Notes: a model not told the origin generated them from the sequence alone. 64,000 bases of DNA from Amycolatopsis balhimycina FH 1894 (GCF_000384295.1 NZ_KB913037.1:8524698-8588697); one strand, 5' to 3'. Positions 26,588-36,675 are shown, counted from the first letter of the stretch. Program-made: numbers and translations.

Positions 26588-27714
26588 GGTTCCGGCACCG
26601 CGACGGCTCGCTCGTCCATCTCGCCTACTGCACCAACGTGCACCAGGCCGAGGACCTCGACGGCGTGCTCGCCCAGCTGGCCCGCTTCGGCGAGCCGGTC
26701 CGGGAGCGCCTCGGCGTGGACCGGCTCGGGCTCGGCCTGTGGCTGGCCCGGCCGGTCGCGAGCGAGCTGGCCGCCGACCCGGCCGCGGTCGGCAGGCTCC
26801 GCCGTGAACTCACCGCGCGCGGCCTGGAGGTCGTGACGTTCAACGGGTTTCCGTACCAGGGCTTCCACGACCCGGTCGTCAAGCACAAGGTGTACCGGCC
26901 GGACTGGGCCACGCCCGAGCGGACGCGCTACACGCTGGACCTGGCGCGGCTGCTCGGCGAGCTGATGCCGGACGACGCCGTGCGCGGCAGCGTCTCGACC
27001 CTGCCGCTCGGCTGGCGCACGGAATGGCGGGGCGACGACGGGCAGCTCGAGGTGCTCGCCAAGGGGCTGGCGGCGCAGGACCGTCCGGTGCGCGTGGCGT
27101 TCGAACCGGAGCCGGGGTGCGTGATCGAGACGACCGCGCAGGCGGCGTCACTGCTGTCCGAAGTGGACAAGGACTGGCTGGGCGTCTGCCTGGACACGTG
27201 CCACCTCGCGGTCGGGTTCGAGGAGCCGGCGGCCGCTTTGGGCCGGCTCGAAGCCGCCGGGCTGGACGTCGTGAAGCTCCAGGCGTCGGCCGCGCTGGAA
27301 GCGGCGAACCCGGCGGATCCGGCGACGCGGCGAGTGCTTGAGTCCTTTGTGGAGCCGCGGTTCCTGCACCAGAGCAACGAAGGCGCGCCACCCGGCGCCG
27401 ACGACCTCGATCTGGCGCTGGCCGGTGGCCTGCCGGGCGAGTCTCCGTGGCGCGTGCACTTTCACGTGCCGCTGCACGCCGACCCGGCGCCGCCACTGAC
27501 GTCGACCCGGCCGGTGCTGGCCGGCACCCTCGCCGAGCTGTTCGGCGGGGCGAGGGCGCGCACCGACCACGTCGAGGTCGAGACCTACACCTGGCAGGTG
27601 CTCCCGGACGCACCCGCTGACGACGCCGGGCTGGTCGCGGGCATCGCGGCCGAGCTGGACTGGACCCGGCGGGAACTGATCACCCTTGGCCTGGAAGAGG
27701 TTTCCAATGAGTGA
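26584..27714 (+). CDS. eboE: Metabolite traffic protein EboE
   Basis: A 376-residue TIM-barrel-like protein of the EboE family. It begins with the typical HLAYCTNVHQAEDLDGVLAQ and contains VVTFNGFPYQGFHDPVVKHK, VRVAFEPEPGCVIETTAQA, GVCLDTCHLAVGFEEP and HFHVPLHAD, which include likely metal-binding Glu, Asp, His and Cys residues. The GTG start overlaps eboB by four bases. Reports on relatives call it a metabolite-traffic factor, but the fold and residues look enzymatic. The stop overlaps a short ORF at 27707. Confidence 0.88.
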   Translation: MRFRHRDGSLVHLAYCTNVHQAEDLDGVLAQLARFGEPVRERLGVDRLGLGLWLARPVASELAADPAAVGRLRRELTARGLEVVTFNGFPYQGFHDPVVKHKVYRPDWATPERTRYTLDLARLLGELMPDDAVRGSVSTLPLGWRTEWRGDDGQLEVLAKGLAAQDRPVRVAFEPEPGCVIETTAQAASLLSEVDKDWLGVCLDTCHLAVGFEEPAAALGRLEAAGLDVVKLQASAALEAANPADPATRRVLESFVEPRFLHQSNEGAPPGADDLDLALAGGLPGESPWRVHFHVPLHADPAPPLTSTRPVLAGTLAELFGGARARTDHVEVETYTWQVLPDAPADDAGLVAGIAAELDWTRRELITLGLEEVSNE

Positions 27715-27787
27715 GCTTGCGAACGAATCATTCAACACTGCGTCTTCGGCTCAGGCCGCACTGAGCGTCAGCGAGGTGTGCGCATGA
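27707..27787 (+). CDS. Possible 26-residue coupled peptide ORF
   Basis: An ATG inside the eboE stop region (ATGAGTGA) opens a 26-codon frame, beginning MSELANESFNTASSAQAA and ending with Cys-Ala, whose TGA overlaps the ATG of the next gene by ATGA. Every other junction in this operon is coupled in the same way, so the ORF would fill the only gap. Against it: 9 of 26 codons end in A or T, unlike the neighbours, and there is no clear ribosome binding site. It may instead be a spacer or part of a dispersed repeat. No family recognised. Confidence 0.35.
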   Translation: MSELANESFNTASSAQAALSVSEVCA

Positions 27788-29151
27788 GTTTGCTGGTCCT
27801 CGACGTCGTCGGGCTGACCCCGCGGCTGCTGCCGCACATGCCCAACCTGCGCAAGATGGCCGAACCCGGCTTCACCGCGCAGCTGGACACCGTGTTCCCG
27901 GCGGTCACCTGCTCGGTGCAGTCGACGTTCCTGACCGGGCTGACCCCGGCGGAGCACGGGATCGTCGGCAACGGCTGGTACTTCCGCGATCTCGGCGAGG
28001 TGTTCCTCTGGCGCCAGCACAACAAACTGGTCCAGGGTGACAAGTTCTGGGACGCGGCCCGCCGGGCGCAGCCGGGGCACAAGGTCGCCAACGTCTGCTG
28101 GTGGTACGCGATGGGCGCGGACACCGACCTGACGGTGACCCCGCGGCCGATCTACCACGCCGACGGCAAGAAGTCCCCGGACGCCTACACCCACCCGCCG
28201 CAGCTGCACGACCGGCTGGTCGGCGACCTCGGCGAGTTCCCGCTGTTCATCTACTGGGGCCCGACGGCGTCGATCACCTCGTCGCAGTGGATCATCGCCG
28301 CGGCGCGGAAGATCATGAGCGAGGACAAGCCGGACACCACGCTCGTCTACCTCCCGCACCTGGACTACGACCTGCAGCGCTTCGGCCCGGACGCGCCCCA
28401 GGCCGCGGCGGCCGCGCGGGAGATCGACACCGCGCTGAAGCCGCTGCTGGAGCAAGCGGCCGCGGGTGGCCACACCGTCGTCGCGCTCTCGGAGTACGGC
28501 ATCACCGACGCGAGCCGGCCGGTCGACGTCAACCGGGCGCTGCGGCGCGCGGGCCTGCTGAACGTGTACGTCCAGGCGGGCATGGAGTACCTGGACCCCT
28601 GGACGTCGCGGGCGTTCGCGGTGGCCGACCACCAGGTCGCGCACGTCTACGTCGCCGACCCGGCGGACATCCCGCGGGTGCGCGGCATCGTGGCCGGACT
28701 GTCCGGAGTGGACGTCGTCCTCGACCGCTCCGGACAGGCCGGGCTCGGCATCGATCACGAACGGGCCGGTGAGCTGGTGGCGATCGCCGAGCCGGACGCG
28801 TGGTTCACCTACTACTACTGGCTGAGCGACGACCGCGCGCCGGACTTCGCGAAGACCGTCGAGATCCACCGCAAGCCCGGCTACGACCCGGCCGAGCTGT
28901 TCTTCGATCCGAACGACCCGATGGTGAAGCTGAAGGCGGCGTCGGCGCTGGCGCGCAAGAAGCTCGGCCTGCGGTACTCGATGCAGGTCGTCCCGCTCGA
29001 CCCGGCGCCGGTGCGCGGCAGCCACGGCCGCCTGCCCGACTCGCCCGACGACGGCCCGGTGCTGCTTTGCTCGGACCCGGCCCTGGCCCGCGAAAAGATC
29101 CACGCGACCGAGGTCAAGACCCTGCTCCTGGCCGCCGCCGGGCTCAAGTAA
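27784..29151 (+). CDS. eboF: Alkaline-phosphatase-superfamily protein (EboF-like)
   Basis: A 455-residue nucleotide pyrophosphatase/phosphodiesterase-type protein. The N-terminal metal Asp is in LLVLDVVGLTP, the nucleophile region is FPAVTCSVQSTFLTGL, and later metal ligands are expected in YLPHLDYDLQRFG, VVALSEYGITD and ADHQVAHVYV. No signal peptide is evident. GAGG precedes the ATG. It should remove a phosphate or split a phosphodiester from the pathway product, matching EboF of other clusters. Last gene of the operon; a palindromic terminator-like repeat begins four bases after its stop. Confidence 0.87.
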   Translation: MSLLVLDVVGLTPRLLPHMPNLRKMAEPGFTAQLDTVFPAVTCSVQSTFLTGLTPAEHGIVGNGWYFRDLGEVFLWRQHNKLVQGDKFWDAARRAQPGHKVANVCWWYAMGADTDLTVTPRPIYHADGKKSPDAYTHPPQLHDRLVGDLGEFPLFIYWGPTASITSSQWIIAAARKIMSEDKPDTTLVYLPHLDYDLQRFGPDAPQAAAAAREIDTALKPLLEQAAAGGHTVVALSEYGITDASRPVDVNRALRRAGLLNVYVQAGMEYLDPWTSRAFAVADHQVAHVYVADPADIPRVRGIVAGLSGVDVVLDRSGQAGLGIDHERAGELVAIAEPDAWFTYYYWLSDDRAPDFAKTVEIHRKPGYDPAELFFDPNDPMVKLKAASALARKKLGLRYSMQVVPLDPAPVRGSHGRLPDSPDDGPVLLCSDPALAREKIHATEVKTLLLAAAGLK

Positions 29152-29154
29152 AGG

Positions 29155-29205
29155 CCGTGAATGGCACATTGAGAGACTTGGAGTCCCTCAATGTGCCATT
29201 CACGG
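29155..29205. repeat. 51-nt palindrome, family A
   Basis: Arms of about 24 nt with one mismatch and a short TTGG-type loop. It exactly fills the 57-bp gap between the convergent stops of the ebo-like operon and xylA, and so probably serves as terminator for both. Confidence 0.85.
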
Positions 29206-29208
29206 ACC

Positions 29209-30357
29209 TCAGCGGACGCCGAGCAGGTGCTCCAGGGCCAGCTGGTTCAGGCGGGTGAAGTGGTAGCCGCGCGCGGCCGCCGCGTCGAGGTCGAAGTCGT
29301 CCTTCAGGACGTCGTCGAACGACTCGCCCGGCGCCAGGGTCGGCGTCGAGAGGTCCGTGACGCGCGACGCCGCCAGCGCCTCGACGACCTCGGGGTCGGC
29401 CCGGAACGCCGCCGACTTCTCCTTGAGGATCAGGTACGTCCGCATGTTCGCCGCGGCCGACACCCAGACGTCCTCGGCGTCCTCGGTGCGCAACGGCTTG
29501 TAGTCGAAGTGCCGCGGGCCCTCGTAGCCGGCGTTTTCCAGCAGGTCGACCAGGAAGAACGCGCTCTTGAGGTCGCCGTGGCCGAAGATCAGGTCCTGGT
29601 CGAACTTCGGGCCGTGCTGGCCGTTGAGGTCGATGTGGAACAGCTTGCCCTGCCACAGCGCCTGCGAGATGCCGTGCACGAAGTTCAGCCCGGCCATCTG
29701 CTCGTGCCCGACCTCCGGGTTGAGCCCGAACATCTCCGGCCGCGCGAGCTGCGAGATGAAGCCCAGCGCGTGCCCGATCGTCGGCAGCAGGATGTCGCCG
29801 CGCGGCTCGTTCGGCTTGGGCTCCAGCGCGAACCGCAGCGAGTAGCCCTTCTCGACGACGTAGTCCGCGAGCAGGTCGAGGCCCTCCTTGTAGCGGTCCA
29901 GCGCCGCGCGGACGTCCTTCGCGGCGTCGGACTCGGCGCCTTCGCGGCCGCCCCAAACGACGTAGGTCTCCGCGCCCAGCTCGGCCGCGAGGTCGAGGTT
30001 GCGGCGCACCTTCCGCAGCGCGTACCGGCGGACGTCGCGGTCGTTGCTGGTCAGGCCGCCGTCCTTGAACACCGGGTGGGTGAACAGGTTGGTCGTCGCC
30101 ATCGGGACCTTGAGGCCGGTCTCGGCGAGCGCCTTGCGGAACCGCTCGATCGCCTTGTCGCGGTCCGGCTCGGTGGCCAGGAGGTCGTCGTCGTGGAAGG
30201 TCACGCCGTAGGCGCCCAGCTCCGCGAGCCGGTGCACGCTCTCCACCGGGTCCAGCGGCGCCCGCGTCGCGACCCCGAACGGGTCGTTCGCCGGCCAGCC
30301 CACGGTCCAGAGGCCGAAGGTGAACTTGTCGGCCGGCTGGGGAGCGTAGTCGCTCAT
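29209..30357 (-). CDS. xylA: Xylose isomerase
   Basis: A 382-residue class I xylose isomerase converting D-xylose to D-xylulose (also glucose to fructose). Family markers are all present: [10 protein letters not shown], the catalytic His in [30 protein letters not shown] with the metal Glu and the Lys, [14 protein letters not shown], and [15 protein letters not shown]. Length equals the Streptomyces enzymes. It faces a divergent ROK repressor with a clear operator between. No xylulokinase gene is in the window. Confidence 0.97.
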   Translation of the reverse strand: MSDYAPQPADKFTFGLWTVGWPANDPFGVATRAPLDPVESVHRLAELGAYGVTFHDDDLLATEPDRDKAIERFRKALAETGLKVPMATTNLFTHPVFKDGGLTSNDRDVRRYALRKVRRNLDLAAELGAETYVVWGGREGAESDAAKDVRAALDRYKEGLDLLADYVVEKGYSLRFALEPKPNEPRGDILLPTIGHALGFISQLARPEMFGLNPEVGHEQMAGLNFVHGISQALWQGKLFHIDLNGQHGPKFDQDLIFGHGDLKSAFFLVDLLENAGYEGPRHFDYKPLRTEDAEDVWVSAAANMRTYLILKEKSAAFRADPEVVEALAASRVTDLSTPTLAPGESFDDVLKDDFDLDAAAARGYHFTRLNQLALEHLLGVR

Positions 30358-30369
30358 GACTGTCCCTTC

Positions 30370-30394
30370 ATTTAGTTCACGTTGTAGACTAAAT
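30370..30394. promoter_or_regulatory. Operator between xylA and ROK repressor
   Basis: Perfect 7-bp arms ATTTAGT (30370-30376) and ACTAAAT (30388-30394) with an 11-bp centre lie 13 bp before the xylA start. The AT-rich arms stand out in this genome. The site fits ROK/XylR control of xylA. Confidence 0.65.
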
Positions 30395-30454
30395 ATGCGC
30401 CGTGGGGGTCCCAGGCGTCAAGTGGCCGGTTAAAGTGCTTCGCGGGAGGACACG

Positions 30455-31618
30455 ATGACGCAGGCCGTGCGCCACGAAGAGATGCGTGCCCGCAACCTCG
30501 AGGTCGTGCTGGGCGCGGTCAGCCGCGGCGGCCCGCTCACCCGGGCGGCGCTCGCCGAGGTCACCGGGCTGACCAAGTCCACGGTCTCGAAGCTCGTCGG
30601 CGACCTGGTCGAGGCCGGGCTGCTCGCCGAGACCGGGCCCGCCCGCGCGGGCGAACGCGGCCGGCCGGGGGTGGCGGTCGTGCTCAGCGGCGCGCGCGTG
30701 GCGTCGATGGGCCTGGAGATCAACGTCGACTACCTCGCGGTGCACGTCCTCGACCTCACCGGCGCGGTCCGGTTCGCCGCGCGCCGCGAGCGCGACAACC
30801 GCGGCTCACGGCCGAAGAAGGTGCTGGGCGAGCTGCAGGACCTGGCGGTCGAAGCGCTCGCGGAGACCCACCGGCTCGGGCTGGAGGTGGCGGGCGCGGT
30901 GCTCGCGGTGTCCGGCCCGGTCGGCGGCGGCGTCCTGTTCAGTGCCCCCAACCTCGGCTGGCAGGACGTCCGCCCGGCCGACCTGCTGCGGCTGCCGATC
31001 GCGGTCGAGCTGGACAACGAGGCGAACCTCGCCGCACTGGGCGAGTTCTGGTACGGCGACGGCGAACGAGACTTCCTCTACGTGTCCGGTGAGGTCGGCG
31101 TCGGGGCCGGCCTGGTCGTCGACGGCACGCTGTACGCCGGCGCGAGCGGCCTGGCCGGCGAGCTGGGCCACGTCGTCGTGGCGCCGGACGGCCCGCCGTG
31201 CAGCTGCGGCGGCAGCGGGTGCCTGGAGACCTACGCGGGGCAGGAAGCGTTGCTGGCGGCGGGAAACGCCGTCTCGGTGCCGGCTTTGCTGACCGCTCTC
31301 GAGGGCGGCGACGCGACGGCGCTGGCGGCATGCGCCTCGGCTGGGAGAGCGCTCGGCATCGCCCTGACGTCGGCGGTGAACCTCCTGGACCTCGACCGCA
31401 TCGTCCTGGGCGGGGTGTTCACGCAGCTGTACCCGTGGCTGTCCGGCCCGGTGTCGGAGGTCCTGACCACCCGTCTCGGCGGCCTCCGCGGCGCGCCCCC
31501 GCTGCTGTCGGCCTCCCGCCTCGGCGGCGACGCGGCCACGCTCGGCGCGGCCGGCCGGGTCGTCCACCGCGTCCTCGCCGACCCGGCCCCGTTCGTCACC
31601 CGGGCCCAGGAAGCCTGA
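30455..31618 (+). CDS. xylR: ROK-family repressor, XylR-like
   Basis: A 387-residue ROK transcription factor. The N-terminal winged helix (about 10-70) includes LTRAALAEVTGLTKSTVSKL; the ROK domain carries a ligand-binding LAGELGHVVVAPDGPPCSC with the zinc motif CSCGGSGCLE. Kinase-type ATP residues are not conserved enough to claim sugar kinase activity. Divergent from xylA across a 97-bp region containing a 7-11-7 inverted repeat, it is almost surely the xylose-responsive repressor. No transport genes are adjacent. Confidence 0.88.
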   Translation: MTQAVRHEEMRARNLEVVLGAVSRGGPLTRAALAEVTGLTKSTVSKLVGDLVEAGLLAETGPARAGERGRPGVAVVLSGARVASMGLEINVDYLAVHVLDLTGAVRFAARRERDNRGSRPKKVLGELQDLAVEALAETHRLGLEVAGAVLAVSGPVGGGVLFSAPNLGWQDVRPADLLRLPIAVELDNEANLAALGEFWYGDGERDFLYVSGEVGVGAGLVVDGTLYAGASGLAGELGHVVVAPDGPPCSCGGSGCLETYAGQEALLAAGNAVSVPALLTALEGGDATALAACASAGRALGIALTSAVNLLDLDRIVLGGVFTQLYPWLSGPVSEVLTTRLGGLRGAPPLLSASRLGGDAATLGAAGRVVHRVLADPAPFVTRAQEA

Positions 31619-31623
31619 AAGCC

Positions 31624-31670
31624 GTGAAGGCCACCTTGAGGAACTTGTAGTTCCTCAAGGTGGCCTTCAC
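31624..31670. repeat. 47-nt palindrome, covariant form of family A
   Basis: Perfect 22-nt arms (31624-31645 and 31649-31670) around TGT. The same architecture as the copies at 29155 and 38230, with paired substitutions in both arms. It lies between the convergent ROK and subtilase stops. Confidence 0.85.
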
Positions 31671-31679
31671 GAACCTTGA

Positions 31680-34600
31680 CTAGCTCACCGAGGTGATCTG
31701 CACCAGCGAGGTGCCGACCGTGACGCCGGTGTCGGTCTGCACGGCCAGCTGGCCGCGCAGGGTCCGGCCCGCGGCCGGCGCGGTGGCGACGGTCACCGTC
31801 GCCGGTACCGTCCACGAGCTCCCCGACGCCCGCAGCGCGTTCGCGTCGGTCACCGCGACCGAACCGAACGCCGGGTTGGTGAACACGTCGAGGTAGTCGT
31901 AGGCGGTGGTGCCGCCGGGCACCGCGTACCCGTCGACGAGCGCGACCCACACACCGGGCGCCGGGTTGGGCACGGTCACCGATTCCTCGGAGTCACCGTC
32001 CGCGCTGACGCCCGCCTGCACGCAGGATCCGGTCGTGCAGTTGTACAGCACCAGGTCGAGGTCCGTGCCCACGACGGCGGGGCTGCCGATCGTGGCGGTC
32101 AGCGACGTCGAACCCGGCGTCACCGCGATCTGGTACTGCTGCTGCGTGCCTTCGGCGATCGACGGCCGCAGCGTCTTCGCGCTGCCCAGCGTGGCGCCGT
32201 TCAGCTTGCCGGTGAACGCGCCGAGCGAGTTCTGCACGGTGTAGGACCGCGCGATCGGCGTGCCCAGCGTGGCGGACGCGATGACATCCGGGTTCGGCGA
32301 GATCGCCGTGCCCAGCACCGTCGCCGACAGCTTGTACGCCGCTTCGTCCACATCGGACGTCCGCCGCGCTTCGACGACGATCTCCCACACGCCCGGCAGC
32401 GGGTTGGCGATGGTCCGGCTGGCCGGCGTGCCGCCGGCGCAGCCCGCACCCGCGTCGGGCAGGTAGCACGCGGTCGTCGCGGTGCTGGCCTCGGCCGGGA
32501 CACCGGTCGGGTCGTACCGCAGGAACCGCACCTGGCCCTTGCCCGGGACGCCGGCGCCGGCGTCCAGGTCCACCTTCAGCGCGCTGGCGCCCGGCGGCAC
32601 CCGCACGAAGTAGCTGGTCGCCTGGTTGCGGGCGGCCTTGCCCGAGACGTCGACCTGGAAACCCTTGCCGGCGACGAACTCCTGCGGCGCGAAGACCGTG
32701 TTGAGGGTCTGCACGTCGATGCCGATGGTCAGCGGGTTGTCCAGGTAGAGCAGGGCTGAGTGGACCCCGGTGCTCTTCGGGTTGACCTTGACGTCGAACT
32801 TCACCGGCGTGTTCAGCGGAAGGACCACTGTGGACCCCGAAGAGAACGTGCCGTCGTTGCCGACCCACCGCACGAAGTACGGCACCGGGTGCGCCGAGCC
32901 CGTGCTGCGGGTGATCGTGTACGTCCGGGTGTACGCCTTGCCGGTGGTCACGCCCTCGCGGTCGTGGATGCCCACGCCCGTGTTCGGGGTGGCCAGCAGG
33001 CCCGACAGCGCGGTGTGCACCTCGACCGACGTCGAGACGGCGTCCGGCTTCGGGTTGAGCGAAAGCGCGACGAACGCGGCGGGGACGTTGAACAGGCCCG
33101 CGCCCTGGGCGTACGCGCCGATGCCCGGCACGAACCGCGCGGTCGACTTGATCGCCGCGCGCAGCTGCGCCACCGGCGGCCGCCGGCCGTTGTGCGTCGC
33201 CTTGTACGCACTCACCAGCAGGGCCGCCGCGCCGGTCGCCTGCGGCGCCGCCATCGACGTGCCCTGCAGCATCGCGTAGCCGGCGGGCAGGGTGTACGTG
33301 CCGGCGACCGGGCTCCCCGCTGTCCACCGCGGGGTGGTGGAGATCGCCGCGCCGGGCGCGATGATGTCCGGCTTGAAGCCGCCGTCCTCACGCGGGCCGC
33401 GCGAGGAGAACGGGTGCAGCGACTCGGGGTTCTTCGTGACCGAGCCGTAGTTCGACAGCCAGGTCTCCTTGGTGATGTACGAGCCGACCGAGATCGCGTC
33501 CGTGGCCACCGACGGGTCGCCGACGGTGTTCGCCCCGGCGCCGCTGTTGCCCGCCGAGATGAAGATCTGGACGTTGTACTCGGCGATCGTGCGGTTGTAG
33601 AGCTCCGCGCGGGCGTTGTTGCCGTCGTTGAGCGCCGGCAGGCCGCCGATCGAGATGTTGATGACGTCGGCGCCGTGGCTGGCCGCGTAGACGACACCGT
33701 CGACCAGGCCGGACGAAGTGCAGGCGCTGCCGGTGAGGCAGACCTTGACGGCCAGGACCTTCGCGCCCGGGGCCGCGCCGTCCATCTTGCCGCCGAACAG
33801 GTCGTTGCCGGTGGCGATGCCCGCGACGTGCGAGCCGTGCTCGGCGCCGGCGATGCCGATGCCGACGTAGCCCGCCTTGTCGGTCTGGACCACGAACGCC
33901 ATCCGCTCGGCGACGTCGGTCGCCGGGTTGTCCGTGCCGAAGAAGCCGAAGTCGTTCTTGACCTTGTAGTCGGTCATCGGCTTCTCGTCGGTGAAGTCGC
34001 CGTTGCCGTTGAGGTCGACCCGGACCTCCTTGGTCGCCGGGTCGAGCAGCACGCCCCAGGAGTCGGCGCGGTCGCCGTCGCGGTTGACGTCACCGCCGGT
34101 CTCGCTGTCCGCCGCGCCCAGGTCGCCCGCGGTCTCGCCGAAGAGGCCGAACGTGTACGGGCCGCCGGTCGCCGGAGCCGTCCAGGTCTTGCCGTTCGCG
34201 GTGAAGGTGCCGGTGTAGGTCTGGGTGGACTGCTTGACCCAGGTGCCGTCGCCGGAGTTGGTGGCGTTGGCGTTGTACCAGTCGACGATCTTGCGTTCGC
34301 CGTGGCTGGTGGTGGCCAGCGCGGGGGAGTCGAGGTCGACGCCGGAGTCGAGCACCGCGACCGTGGCGTCCTTGCCGTCCCAGCCGGGCAGGACCTGGCC
34401 GAACTGCGCCGCGTAGGTGTCGCCGGTCGGCAGGTACGGGTTGACGCGCGGGGTGTTCTTGCCCGGGGCCGGCTGCGGCAGCGGGGTGGTCGCGCCGTCG
34501 GGCTTCGGGTCGTCGCGCATGATGAGCCCGTCGACGTCGACGGCGTTCACCGACTTGAGCTTGGCGGCCTTCTCGGCCTTCTCCGGCGGGATGCTGACCT

Positions 34601-34913
34601 TGACGTAGTCGAGCTTCTCGTCGGTGGACTGGACAACGCCGCCGAGGGCCTTGAGCTCGTTCACGGCGGCGCCGGTCTGGCCCTTTTCCGCGGCGATCAG
34701 CAGCGTGACGTCCGGCTTCCCGGCCTTCTCGGCTTCGGCGACGAGCGCGCGGTCGTGCTCGTCGAGGGTCTTGCCGTCGGCGGCGCCGTTGGTCGGCGGG
34801 GCCTGCTGGGCGGAGGCCATCGGAACGGCCACGCCGAGGACGGAGGCGCCGAGTGCGGTGGCGAGGACGGTGATCCCGGCCCTCCGTCTCCAGCGCGATC
34901 TGTGCTGTGTCAC
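31680..34913 (-). CDS. Secreted subtilisin-like serine protease
   Basis: A 1077-residue exported S8 protease. The signal peptide (RRRAGITVLATALGASVLG...ASA) is followed by an I9-type propeptide (about 45-140) and the catalytic domain with Asp in VAVLDSGVDLDSP, His in EHGSHVAGIATG and Ser in GTSMAAPQATGAAAL. A long insert with EF-hand-like acidic residues (DVNRDGDRADSWG, DLNGNGDFTDEK) lies between Asp and His. The C-terminal 400 residues hold two beta-rich domains that resemble pre-peptidase C-terminal modules. GTG 34913 follows GAAGGGG and is preferred to the ATG at 34955. Function: extracellular protein degradation. Confidence 0.9.
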   Translation of the reverse strand: MTQHRSRWRRRAGITVLATALGASVLGVAVPMASAQQAPPTNGAADGKTLDEHDRALVAEAEKAGKPDVTLLIAAEKGQTGAAVNELKALGGVVQSTDEKLDYVKVSIPPEKAEKAAKLKSVNAVDVDGLIMRDDPKPDGATTPLPQPAPGKNTPRVNPYLPTGDTYAAQFGQVLPGWDGKDATVAVLDSGVDLDSPALATTSHGERKIVDWYNANATNSGDGTWVKQSTQTYTGTFTANGKTWTAPATGGPYTFGLFGETAGDLGAADSETGGDVNRDGDRADSWGVLLDPATKEVRVDLNGNGDFTDEKPMTDYKVKNDFGFFGTDNPATDVAERMAFVVQTDKAGYVGIGIAGAEHGSHVAGIATGNDLFGGKMDGAAPGAKVLAVKVCLTGSACTSSGLVDGVVYAASHGADVINISIGGLPALNDGNNARAELYNRTIAEYNVQIFISAGNSGAGANTVGDPSVATDAISVGSYITKETWLSNYGSVTKNPESLHPFSSRGPREDGGFKPDIIAPGAAISTTPRWTAGSPVAGTYTLPAGYAMLQGTSMAAPQATGAAALLVSAYKATHNGRRPPVAQLRAAIKSTARFVPGIGAYAQGAGLFNVPAAFVALSLNPKPDAVSTSVEVHTALSGLLATPNTGVGIHDREGVTTGKAYTRTYTITRSTGSAHPVPYFVRWVGNDGTFSSGSTVVLPLNTPVKFDVKVNPKSTGVHSALLYLDNPLTIGIDVQTLNTVFAPQEFVAGKGFQVDVSGKAARNQATSYFVRVPPGASALKVDLDAGAGVPGKGQVRFLRYDPTGVPAEASTATTACYLPDAGAGCAGGTPASRTIANPLPGVWEIVVEARRTSDVDEAAYKLSATVLGTAISPNPDVIASATLGTPIARSYTVQNSLGAFTGKLNGATLGSAKTLRPSIAEGTQQQYQIAVTPGSTSLTATIGSPAVVGTDLDLVLYNCTTGSCVQAGVSADGDSEESVTVPNPAPGVWVALVDGYAVPGGTTAYDYLDVFTNPAFGSVAVTDANALRASGSSWTVPATVTVATAPAAGRTLRGQLAVQTDTGVTVGTSLVQITSVS

Positions 34914-35060
34914 TGAACTGACCCCTTCGTGGAGATGTGCGTCCGAGCAGTACACAGGGTGGGATCTTCGTCAGCAATCAGACAGTCAGCCCATAGACCG
35001 CACTTGGTTGCGAGCCGAATGGCCTAACCGGCTCGGCGGTTAGGCGGTAACCCGAAGTGT

Positions 35061-35078
35061 CACTTTCACGTGAAAGTG
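35061..35078. promoter_or_regulatory. 18-bp palindrome in subtilase/TetR divergent region
   Basis: CACTTTCACGTGAAAGTG is perfectly symmetric. It lies between the divergent subtilase and TetR starts, about 70 bp before the TetR gene. A repressor site for the ABC exporter operon is likely. Confidence 0.5.
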
Positions 35079-35117
35079 GCGCCTTGCTATACGTGCGTGT
35101 AGCGGGCTATATTCACG

Positions 35118-35131
35118 TGTAGTCGACTACA
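35118..35131. promoter_or_regulatory. TetR-type operator TGTAGTCGACTACA
   Basis: A perfect 14-bp palindrome 17 bp before the TetR start, itself nested between CTATACGT (35088-35095 region) and ACGTATAG, which are also complementary. The size and position are typical of TetR autoregulation. Confidence 0.6.
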
Positions 35132-35147
35132 TGAACGTATAGGACTG

Positions 35148-35766
35148 ATGATGAGCACCGAAGACTTCACCGCGCGGGCGCGGATCCGCGACGCGGCCAT
35201 CCGGCTGTTCACCGAACGCGGCATGGAGAAGACGTCGATCCTCGACATCGCCAAGGAAGCCGGGGTCTCCGGCGGCCTGATCCGCCACCACTTCGGGTCC
35301 AAGGACGGCCTGCGTGAGGTCTGCGACGCCTACGTCTACGACGAGCTGCTGAAATTCAAGATGGAGGCGCTCGAGAAGGGCAGTGCGGGGTTCCTGCCGA
35401 CGTTCGACGCGCGCCAGCTGCTGCTGCGGCGGTACCTGGGCCGGGCGATGATCGACGGCTCCGCGGCCGCGGCCCGGCAGTTCGCCGAGATAGTCGACGA
35501 GACCGAGGCCTACTTCCGCGCCGCGGACATCGGCGGGCCCGACCCGCGCGGCACCGCGGCCGCGCTCGTCGCGATGACCGGCGGCCTCTTCGTCTTCCAC
35601 GGCCCGATGGCCGACGTGCTCGGGGAGACGCCGAACACCCACGAAGCCACCTTGCGGATCATGGCCGCCGCCGGGCATCTGCTGACCCATCCGCTCGCCG
35701 GGACGGAGATGCTCGACAAGGCCCGCGAAGCTCTGTCCAACCTGGACAGTCGAGAAAGGAACGAAG

Positions 35767-35774
<8 letters not shown>
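35148..35774 (+). CDS. TetR-family regulator of ABC exporter
   Basis: A 208-residue TetR repressor. The HTH spans about residues 10-55 ([19 protein letters not shown], then [20 protein letters not shown]). The C-terminal ligand domain is unremarkable. Two in-frame ATGs open the gene (35148, 35151). Its 3' end overlaps the ATPase gene by eight bases, so regulator and exporter are made from one transcript and it most likely represses the operon until a toxic compound binds. Confidence 0.88.
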
Positions 35775-36671
<897 letters not shown>

Positions 36672-36675
<4 letters not shown>

